Assembly: GCA_963658575.1 (NCBI GenBank)
Contig: CAVKQB010000023.1
Coordinates: forward strand, 1-29,348
Origin: W0P28-013 sp963658575
Lineage (GTDB): Bacteria > Bacteroidota > Bacteroidia > Bacteroidales > Paludibacteraceae
DNA length: 29,348 bases
Reading direction: 5' to 3'
Shown here: piece by piece, positions 22,507 to 29,348 of the stretch
Numbering within the stretch: position 1 is the stretch's first letter
Layout of the letters: each line of letters starts with the position of its first letter
Translations under genes and position numbers: made by a program
Notes under the pieces: model-generated
What the model saw: only the letters and a program-made list of their open reading frames with translations
Told to the model about the DNA's origin: nothing
Database searches by the model: none

Positions 22507-24525
22507 TCATATCTTGCTACTATTTGTCGATTGCTTCAGCTTCAGCAGTTCGTCGCGGTATTGGGCGGCTTCGACAAAGTTGAGGTCTTTGGCGGCTTTT
22601 TCCATCAATCGGCGTGTATGTTCGATGGCTTTTTCCAAGGCTTGTGGCGTCATGTATTGCACTACGGGGTCGGCGGCGATGTCGAGCGTTTCGGGTTCGA
22701 CGTAGTATTCTTGGGCGGGTTTGGCTTTTTGTTTGGGCAGTGTCGATAGGTTGTTTTTCACGATGGGCGTGGGCGTGATGTGGTGCTCTTCGTTGTAGCG
22801 CAACTGTTTTTCGCGGCGGCGGTTGGTCTCGTCGATGGTGCGTTGCATGCTTTCGGTGATGGTGTCGGCATACATGATGACTTTGCCGTTCACGTTGCGT
22901 GCGGCGCGTCCAGCGGTTTGTGTCAGCGAGCGGTGGTTGCGCAGAAATCCCTCTTTGTCGGCATCGAGTATGGCTACGAGCGACACTTGTGGCAGGTCGA
23001 GCCCTTCGCGCAGCAGGTTGATGCCAATCAGCACGTCGAACAGACCGTTGCGCAGGTCATTCAGAATCTCGATGCGTTCGAGCGTTTCGATGTCGGAGTG
23101 AATGTAGCGGCAGCGCACGCCCATCTTGGTGAAGTATTTGTCCAACTCTTCGGCCATGCGCTTGGTGAGTGTGGTTACCAGCACGCGTTCGTCGCGTTCG
23201 GCACGCTGAGCAATCTCTTCGAGCAGATTGTCGATTTGGTTGAGGCTTGGGCGCACTTCGATTATTGGGTCGAGCAGTCCTGTGGGGCGAATGACCTGTT
23301 CCACCACCACGCCTTCCGACTTTTGCAGTTCGTAGTCGGCGGGTGTGGCACTCACATAGATGGCCGTATGCACCAGACTTTCGAACTCTTCGAATTTCAG
23401 CGGGCGGTTGTCGAGTGCGGCGGGCAGGCGGAAGCCGTAATCCACCAGATTTTGCTTGCGCGAGCGGTCGCCGCCATACATGGCGTGCACTTGCGGCAGC
23501 GTAACGTGGCTTTCGTCCACAATCAGCAGAAAATCTTTCGGAAAATAGTCGAGCAGGCAGAATGGGCGCATGCCGGGCTGCCGTCCGTCGAAGTAGCGCG
23601 AATAGTTTTCGATGCCCGAACAGTAGCCCACTTCGCGTATCATTTCGATGTCGTAGCTCACGCGTTCTTTGAGCCGCTTGGCTTCGTACGGTTTGCCTAT
23701 TTCGTTCAGGTAGTCGACCTGTTGGCCGAGGTCGAGCGCTATCTGGTCGATGGCGGCGTTGATGCGTTCGCGTGTGGTAACGAAAATGTTCGCTGGATAG
23801 ATGTTGAACGCGTCGTAGCGCGTGAGTGTGTGTCCGTTGGCGGGGTCGATGGCTTCGATGCTTTCCACCTCGTCGTCCCAAAACACGATGCGCAGAATGT
23901 AGTCCGTGTAGGCGAGAAACACATCGACGGTGTCGCCCTTGGCGCGGAAGTTGCCGCGGTTCAGGTCGAGTTCGTTGCGTGTGTAGAGGCTGTCGACGAG
24001 CCGCCGCAGCAGGTCGTCGCGCAGCAGGCGTTTGCCACATTCCACCGTGATGGCCGTGTCGTGGAAATCTTCGGGATTGCCAATGCCGTAGAGGCACGAC
24101 ACCGACGAGATCACCACCACATCGCGCCGCCCCGAGAGCAGTGCCGAGGTGGTCGAGAGGCGCAGTTTTTCGATTTCGGCGTTGATGGCCAAGTCCTTTT
24201 CGATGTAGGTGTCGCTGCTCGGAATGTAGGCTTCGGGCTGGTAGTAGTCGTAGTACGACACGAAATACTCCACCGCATTTTCGGGGAAAAACGACTTGAA
24301 TTCGTCGTAGAGTTGCGATGCCAGCGTTTTGTTGTGACTCAAGATGAGTGTCGGGCGGTTCAGGTTGGCCACCACGTTGGCCATGGTGAATGTCTTGCCC
24401 GAGCCGGTAACGCCTAGCAGTGTTTGAAACGGCACGCCACGTTTCACGCCGTCGGTCAACTGACTGATGGCTTCGGGTTGGTCGCCCGTGGGTTTGTAGT
24501 CGGAAATGAGCGTGAATTTGGCCAT
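22507..24525 (-). CDS. uvrB: Excinuclease ABC subunit B
   Basis: A 672-residue damage-verification helicase of nucleotide excision repair that accepts lesions from UvrA and recruits UvrC. The start at 24525 (MAKFTLISDYKPTGDQPEAI) matches the family; the open frame upstream to 24642 runs through the promoter. Walker A is GVTGSGKT (about 38-45), the damage-binding hairpin is YYDYYQPEAYIP, the DESH box is in LIVDESHVTLPQ, and helicase motifs V and VI are in GINLLREGLDLP and QTAGRAARN. The C-terminal UVR motif (EKAAKDLNFVEAAQYRDELL) that contacts UvrC is present. No uvrA or uvrC is in the window. Confidence 0.97.
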   Translation of the reverse strand: MAKFTLISDYKPTGDQPEAISQLTDGVKRGVPFQTLLGVTGSGKTFTMANVVANLNRPTLILSHNKTLASQLYDEFKSFFPENAVEYFVSYYDYYQPEAYIPSSDTYIEKDLAINAEIEKLRLSTTSALLSGRRDVVVISSVSCLYGIGNPEDFHDTAITVECGKRLLRDDLLRRLVDSLYTRNELDLNRGNFRAKGDTVDVFLAYTDYILRIVFWDDEVESIEAIDPANGHTLTRYDAFNIYPANIFVTTRERINAAIDQIALDLGQQVDYLNEIGKPYEAKRLKERVSYDIEMIREVGYCSGIENYSRYFDGRQPGMRPFCLLDYFPKDFLLIVDESHVTLPQVHAMYGGDRSRKQNLVDYGFRLPAALDNRPLKFEEFESLVHTAIYVSATPADYELQKSEGVVVEQVIRPTGLLDPIIEVRPSLNQIDNLLEEIAQRAERDERVLVTTLTKRMAEELDKYFTKMGVRCRYIHSDIETLERIEILNDLRNGLFDVLIGINLLREGLDLPQVSLVAILDADKEGFLRNHRSLTQTAGRAARNVNGKVIMYADTITESMQRTIDETNRRREKQLRYNEEHHITPTPIVKNNLSTLPKQKAKPAQEYYVEPETLDIAADPVVQYMTPQALEKAIEHTRRLMEKAAKDLNFVEAAQYRDELLKLKQSTNSSKI

Positions 24526-24590
24526 AAAAATGAGCGAAAAGTCCCGAAAAATGACGAAAACTTGACGGTTTTGCCCTCTCAAAACTGTCG

Positions 24591-24598
24591 CAAAGGTA
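24591..24598 (-). promoter_or_regulatory. -7 element of the uvrB promoter
   Basis: Read on minus this is TACCTTTG, matching TAnnTTTG, 65 bases before the uvrB ATG. No good -33 tetramer is present at the usual spacing. Confidence 0.5.
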
Positions 24599-24682
24599 CA
24601 ATTTTTCTGAAAATCTGGCCTTTTTTGACCAAAAGTTATCACCTATCCGCGTTCATAACTTGTTGAAAACTTGGCATTTCTG

Positions 24683-24706
24683 TCGATAAATGCGATTTTT
24701 TATCGA
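24683..24706. repeat. TCGATAAA inverted repeat followed by T-run
   Basis: TCGATAAA and TTTATCGA form an eight-base-pair stem with an eight-base loop, followed on plus by six T residues and GCACT. The shape is terminator-like on plus, but no plus-strand gene ends here, so a regulatory site is equally possible. It resembles 19040-19060. Confidence 0.4.
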
Positions 24707-24756
24707 TTTTTTGCACTATTTTGGAAAAAATACACACTATTAAAGGAAAAAAATCC

Positions 24757-24764
24757 TATATTTG
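24757..24764 (+). promoter_or_regulatory. -7 element before the giant Ig-repeat gene
   Basis: TATATTTG matches TAnnTTTG. A start near 24770 would give a leader of about 75 bases to the ATG at 24845. The -33 region is not recognisable. Confidence 0.45.
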
Positions 24765-24844
24765 CTCGATAAAACTGTTTATAACTTGCCGTGTGTTGCG
24801 GCTGAGCCAAAAAACAACGAATAATCACTCCAAAAACTGATATT

Positions 24845-27800
24845 ATGAGACGTTTCACATTGAGTTTCGCTATTATTACCGCCGCGCTGCTGGGCTTTGT
24901 TCCACTGGCCAAGGCCGTAACTATTACCGTAACCCAAGACCCGAGCACCGATCTTTGCGCCAACGAAAAGGTGGAATTGACCCTTGCGCCCGACGATGGC
25001 GGAAGTTACACCTACAAATGGAGTTGGAAAGATAGTTTCGGCGTTGCCCAAACGCGAGAAAACCAGACGTTGAGCGACTACCCGACCAGCACTACGGTAT
25101 ACACCTACCGTGTGTACGATGCGCTCAATTCGCTGGTGGCAAGCGGTACGAAAACGGTCAATGTGTCGTCGGCACCCACCGTTACGGTCGACAAGTCGTC
25201 GGCGTACGTTTTGAAGGGCGGCGATGTCTCGATTACAGCCACAGGCTCGGCTGGCACAGACTCGTACGAGTGGTTCGACGCTTCGGACAATAGCGTAGGA
25301 ACGAGTGCCGCACTCAGCCTTACGGGCGTAACTGCCGATGCGACATATCGCGTTGTAGCCACAGGAGTGAATGGCTGCAAGAGCAAGCCCGTAACGGTGA
25401 ACGTCTACATCTACACAGTTACTGCCAGCGAAACCAAAGTGTGCTACGGTCAGCCTGTAACGCTCACCGCTCAATCGGCTACCGGTTCGAGATACTATTG
25501 GGACGACGGCACGGCTGGAGAAACGTACACGGTTTATCCGACTGGCGTGCCACAGACCACATACACGGTTACCATCAAAGATGCCAACGACGCGCTGGTT
25601 GCCACGCAGGCCATAAGCATCGATGTGTTGCCGTTGCCAAAACCAACGCTTACGCCTTCGGAGCAGACCATCTGCCAAGGCGATGAAGTAACGATACAGG
25701 CTTCGGGCGAGGGTACATTCGTTTGGAGCAATGGTGCCAATGGCAATTCGCTCACCGTTTCGCCTGGTGCCACCACCACCTACTGGGTGCAACTGACCGA
25801 TGCCAACGGCTGCACAAGCGAAAAAGTCTATTGCACCATCACGGTGAATCCGGCCAGCACAGCCTCCATCAACGGTCCGAGCACGGCTTGTGTGGGCAGT
25901 TCTGTATCGCTCACCATATCGGGCGGCACGCCGCAACGCTGGTTCGACAGCAACGGCACAACCTTGGCCACGACAGCCACTCCGTACGATTATACGCCGA
26001 CGGCCACAGGTGAGAATATCATCTATTGCGAAGTGAGAGATGCCAACGGCTGCACCACCACGGCACAGAAAATCATCACTGTCGAGCCGGAACTCACGCC
26101 GACCATCTACGGCGATTTGTCCATTTGTGTGGGCAGCACAGCCACGTTGAGCGTTTCGACCGAAGGTGCCACCTACCTCTGGAGCACCAACGAAAACACG
26201 CAGTCCATCACCGTAAGTCCTACGGCCGATAAAACCTATTGGGTCGATGTAACGAAAAACGGTTGCACCGCGCATGTAGAGCAAAAGGTTTCCGTCAATC
26301 AGAAACCGACCATCAGCATCACGGGCGGCACCACCATCTGCAAAGGCAGTACGGCTTCGGTTACGGCTTCGGCCACAGGCGGAAGCGGCACATACACCTA
26401 CGCTTGGGACGACCCGAACAGCACCACCAGTGCCACGTTGAACGTAGCACCGACTGCCACGACCAAATACACCGTAACCGTTACCGACGACCGCGGTTGC
26501 TCGAGTACGAAGAGCGTAACCATCGTTGTTGAAGAGGAGACCGTCCCCACGATTTTGGGTGCAACCTCTGTTTGCAAGGGTGTCGATTTCACGCTCACCG
26601 TCTCGTCGGGCGATGTATTCTCGTGGGACGATGACGCTTCGACCACCACCGCCTCGATGACCGACAATCTGATGGCCGACCGCACCTACAACGTAACAGT
26701 GAAGAAGGGTAGTTGCACCTACAACCTTTCGCAACGGGTTACCGTTCTCGATGGTCCTGTGGGCGAAATCACTGGCGACAACGTGATTTGTCAAGGCAGT
26801 AGCACCAGACTGACCGCTCCTGCGGGTGCATCGTATGTTTGGAGTACTGGTGCCAACACGCAATCCATCGATGTAACGGCGGCGGGTTCCTATTGGGTCG
26901 ATGTAACCAAAAACGGTTGCACGGTACGCAAAGATATTGTCGTTTCGGTGAACACACCCAATGCGGCTACCATCACGGCTGCCGACGGCACCACGCTTTG
27001 CCCGAACGCTGCCGTAGGTCTGACACTCGTCGCTTCGGAAGGTAAGGCCTACAAGTGGAGCCCGACTGGCGAAGAATCGCGCGAAATCACGGCCAAACCC
27101 ACCACCACCACGCTCTATTCGGTAACCGTAACCGACGAGAACGGCTGCGAATCGACCGCATCGCAACTCATCACCGTGGCGGACGAGCCAACCAACCTCG
27201 GCTTGATAGCGTCGCAGACAACCGTTTGCAAAAACGTTCCCATTACGCTCACCGTAGTGAATGCTCCCAGCGGAAGCACCATCACCTCGAGCGACGGCAC
27301 CGTAACTGGCTCCGCGATAACGGTAACGCCCTCCGTCAGCAAGACCATCACCGTAACAGTGAAAGATGCTAGCGGTTGCACCTACACGCTTACTCAAGAC
27401 ATCACCGTGCTGGACGCGCCCGACGGCACCATCACTGGCACGTTGTCGTTCTGCCAAGGCAGCAGCACCGTGTTGGCAGCACCCGTTGCGCCGGCCGGTC
27501 AGACCTATACCTACTTGTGGAACACGGGAGCGACAGACCGCACCATCACCGTTTCGACGGCGGGCAAATACTACGTTACCGTGTCGAACGGCTCTTGCTC
27601 CAAAACATTGGACGAAGTAACCGTTACGCAAAGCACGCCGACAGTTCCGACCATCACCGCCAGCAAGACGACCATTTGCGCTGGTGAGACCATCACACTG
27701 ACCGCCTCGAATTACGGCGCAATCACCCAATGGAGCGATGGCACGCAAAATCTCGGCAACGGCGCAACCATCTCGGTAACTCCGACCGTTCACACTACCT

Positions 27801-29348
27801 ACGCACTGACCGTAACCGACATCAACGGCTGCGAGGCGAAAGCCTATCAGCAAATAGTTGTGAATACGCCCATCTCGATTACGCTCACTGGCGACAACTC
27901 GGTATGCGAAGGCGGAACGCTGACCGTAACAGCCAGCGGTGCGCCCAGCGGAAGCACCTATACATGGTCGAAGGCTGGCACGCTCAGCAATGGCGATGCC
28001 ACACTCACATTCACGCCAGCAGTGAACGAAACCGCCGTTTCGGTAACGGTAACGCCACCGACCGGCTGCGGCACAACAAAGACCCACACATTCACGGTAA
28101 CGCCACAACCTACGGGCGAAATCACAGGTATTACAGCGGTGTGCAGCGGCGGCTCGACCACACTGTACGCTCCTGCCGGCGAATCGGGAACAACCTATTT
28201 GTGGAACAATGGCGAGAAAACTCAAGCGATAACCACGCCTGCACTCTACACCAATACTCAATATTCTGTTCAGATAACATATCCGAGCGGCTGCACGCTG
28301 TCGCCCAATCCCGTAACAGTAACGGTGAATCCCGTTCCGACGGGCATCATCACAGCATCGAACGACATCGTTTGCACCGGTGAGCAGGTAGAACTCGAAA
28401 TCAATGTGGCGGGCGCGACCGCTTGGGAGTGGAGCAATGGTACATCGGGCTCGAACAAAGCCTACATCACACCGACCACCAGCGGCAACCTGCGCTACTA
28501 CGTCGATGTTACCGCCAATGGTTGCACCAACCGAATATATAAGGACATCAAGGTTGTGGACAAACCCACGGCCACTATCGACAAGGCGGCTTCGACCTCC
28601 ACATTCTGCGAGGGCGAGCAAGCCACCATCGTGGCACTTGGCGGCGTGCGCTACACATTGAACGGCACGACCAATACCACGGGCGTGTTCACCGTAACCC
28701 CCACAGCCACGACCACCTACACCATCTCTGTCTTCAACGACAACGATTGCGAGAGTTTGATAACGCACACCGTAACGAAACTCACGCCGACATCAGAGCC
28801 GACCATCACAGCCAACGGCAATTTGGAACTGTGTGTGGGCGACGTGCGCACATTCACCATCAGCAATGGTACAATCGTCAATTGGGACAATGGGACGAAC
28901 ACACCCAATTATACATACACGGCACTCGCTGGCGACATAGGCACAAAAACCATCAACGCCACCGTGCTCGATGCCAATGGTTGCAAAAAGACGATCTCCA
29001 CCACACTGAAAATATCTGCCGTGCCGTCGGTTGTTATCGATGCAACACCGGCTACGACCATCTGCAAAGGCGAATCGGTTACTCTGACCGCTACGGCCGG
29101 CTTGAAATCGTATGCATGGAAATCGGGCGAAATGACCAACCAGATAACCGTATCGCCAACCACCACGACCACCTACACCGTAACGGCTACCAATGAAGGC
29201 GGCTGCTCCACCACGAAGGATATCACCATCACCGTACTCACGCCGCAAACCGTCTCCATCTCTGGTCAGACGACGGCCTGCCAAGGCGAAACCGTAACCC
29301 TGACGGCTGTTGGTGGTACGGCATGGAGTTGGTCGCACGGCTTGGGCA
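24845..29348 (+). CDS. Giant Ig-like repeat surface protein, 5' part
   Basis: The frame is open from the ATG to the window end (1501 codons, no stop), so the gene is cut by the edge. A signal peptide (MRRFTLSFAIITAALLGFVP, cleavage near LAKA at 24) is followed by about 20 Ig-like modules of roughly 75 residues. The module pattern is a Cys with a small loop (ICQGDEVTIQASG type), an aromatic WSNG or WSTG, a TTTYTVTVTDANGC strand, and a second Cys about 46 residues later. First cysteines fall at residues 38, 200, 277, 349, 428, 499, 577, 649, 719, 795, 870, 945, 1021, 1100, 1177, 1255, 1330, 1407 and 1479. Module 2 lacks the first Cys; modules 1 and 3 lack the second. The modules resemble the CHU_C-associated Ig family, often found in proteins exported by type IX secretion. 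The expected C-terminal sorting domain would lie beyond the window. Adhesion is a guess. Confidence 0.88.
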   Translation, partial: MRRFTLSFAIITAALLGFVPLAKAVTITVTQDPSTDLCANEKVELTLAPDDGGSYTYKWSWKDSFGVAQTRENQTLSDYPTSTTVYTYRVYDALNSLVASGTKTVNVSSAPTVTVDKSSAYVLKGGDVSITATGSAGTDSYEWFDASDNSVGTSAALSLTGVTADATYRVVATGVNGCKSKPVTVNVYIYTVTASETKVCYGQPVTLTAQSATGSRYYWDDGTAGETYTVYPTGVPQTTYTVTIKDANDALVATQAISIDVLPLPKPTLTPSEQTICQGDEVTIQASGEGTFVWSNGANGNSLTVSPGATTTYWVQLTDANGCTSEKVYCTITVNPASTASINGPSTACVGSSVSLTISGGTPQRWFDSNGTTLATTATPYDYTPTATGENIIYCEVRDANGCTTTAQKIITVEPELTPTIYGDLSICVGSTATLSVSTEGATYLWSTNENTQSITVSPTADKTYWVDVTKNGCTAHVEQKVSVNQKPTISITGGTTICKGSTASVTASATGGSGTYTYAWDDPNSTTSATLNVAPTATTKYTVTVTDDRGCSSTKSVTIVVEEETVPTILGATSVCKGVDFTLTVSSGDVFSWDDDASTTTASMTDNLMADRTYNVTVKKGSCTYNLSQRVTVLDGPVGEITGDNVICQGSSTRLTAPAGASYVWSTGANTQSIDVTAAGSYWVDVTKNGCTVRKDIVVSVNTPNAATITAADGTTLCPNAAVGLTLVASEGKAYKWSPTGEESREITAKPTTTTLYSVTVTDENGCESTASQLITVADEPTNLGLIASQTTVCKNVPITLTVVNAPSGSTITSSDGTVTGSAITVTPSVSKTITVTVKDASGCTYTLTQDITVLDAPDGTITGTLSFCQGSSTVLAAPVAPAGQTYTYLWNTGATDRTITVSTAGKYYVTVSNGSCSKTLDEVTVTQSTPTVPTITASKTTICAGETITLTASNYGAITQWSDGTQNLGNGATISVTPTVHTTYALTVTDINGCEAKAYQQIVVNTPISITLTGDNSVCEGGTLTVTASGAPSGSTYTWSKAGTLSNGDATLTFTPAVNETAVSVTVTPPTGCGTTKTHTFTVTPQPTGEITGITAVCSGGSTTLYAPAGESGTTYLWNNGEKTQAITTPALYTNTQYSVQITYPSGCTLSPNPVTVTVNPVPTGIITASNDIVCTGEQVELEINVAGATAWEWSNGTSGSNKAYITPTTSGNLRYYVDVTANGCTNRIYKDIKVVDKPTATIDKAASTSTFCEGEQATIVALGGVRYTLNGTTNTTGVFTVTPTATTTYTISVFNDNDCESLITHTVTKLTPTSEPTITANGNLELCVGDVRTFTISNGTIVNWDNGTNTPNYTYTALAGDIGTKTINATVLDANGCKKTISTTLKISAVPSVVIDATPATTICKGESVTLTATAGLKSYAWKSGEMTNQITVSPTTTTTYTVTATNEGGCSTTKDITITVLTPQTVSISGQTTACQGETVTLTAVGGTAWSWSHGLG

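Larger units (their letters stand above)
24526..24844. other. Divergent intergenic region between uvrB and the giant surface protein
   Basis: These 319 bases contain no gene. They carry a minus-strand -7 box for uvrB (24591-24598), an inverted repeat TCGATAAA / TTTATCGA (24683-24706) and a plus-strand -7 box (24757-24764). Two similar words, TTCATAACTTG and TTTATAACTTG, lie at about 24650 and 24778. Confidence 0.7.

Noticed and set aside
22780..24417. Plus-strand open frame of 545 codons
   Set aside because: Antisense to uvrB, whose helicase motifs are intact on minus. No domain is seen in the plus translation.
24630..24790. Possible replication origin (TTATC and ATAACTTG words near uvrB)
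   Set aside because: No proper DnaA-box cluster (TTATCCACA) is present, and neither dnaA nor dnaN is nearby. The words are few and imperfect.
24779..28768. Minus-strand open frame of 1329 codons
   Set aside because: It is the antisense shadow of the Ig-repeat gene. Its composition (R, G, C, V-rich, no domain pattern) is not protein-like, whereas the plus frame has a signal peptide and regular modules.

Overview
The window is a stretch of chromosome from a member of the Bacteroidota, most likely order Bacteroidales. This rests on protein families typical of the phylum (DUF2851, a plug-first TonB-dependent receptor, an Ig-repeat surface protein of the kind exported by type IX secretion) and on repeated matches to the Bacteroidota promoter pattern (TTTG/TTTC, about 19-20 bases, then TAnnTTTG) upstream of several genes. 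Coding DNA is GC-balanced. Several intergenic regions are very AT-rich and strand-asymmetric. I see no rRNA, tRNA, CRISPR array, integrase or transposase.

Layout. 1-387 is a non-coding tract of dispersed repeats. 388-5998 is a minus-strand block: DNA polymerase I, a DUF975-like membrane protein, a DUF2851 protein and a maltose/galactoside-type O-acetyltransferase. 6187-11542 is a plus-strand block: a DUF2975 membrane protein with its small HTH partner, a secreted M16 peptidase, nucleoside diphosphate kinase, and an M23/LysM cell-wall peptidase that overlaps the kinase stop codon. After a 339-base repeat-rich gap come dihydrolipoyl dehydrogenase and a TonB-dependent receptor on plus (11882-15436). 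A small HTH regulator on minus lies divergent to a DUF975 membrane protein and a DUF1232 mini-protein on plus (15446-16815). From 16864 to 24525 all genes are on minus: a tight dgkA-comF-glycosyltransferase group, recG, a polyprenyl synthase and uvrB. From 24845 to the window end runs the 5' part of a giant plus-strand surface protein made of about 20 Ig-like modules, with no stop codon inside the window.

Functional themes: DNA repair and replication (polA, recG, uvrB), isoprenoid and undecaprenol lipid metabolism (polyprenyl synthase, dgkA), cell-envelope work (M23, M16, TonB receptor, glycosyltransferase) and small membrane-protein/HTH pairs. Most genes are housekeeping. The unusual content lies between genes: a family of four REP-like palindromes sharing a GTAGGGrCG-type arm, a GC-rich dispersed module with an internal deletion variant, and a recurring AT-rich vocabulary of short words. 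The giant Ig-repeat protein is the most notable gene. I did not find a convincing new defence or mobile system.
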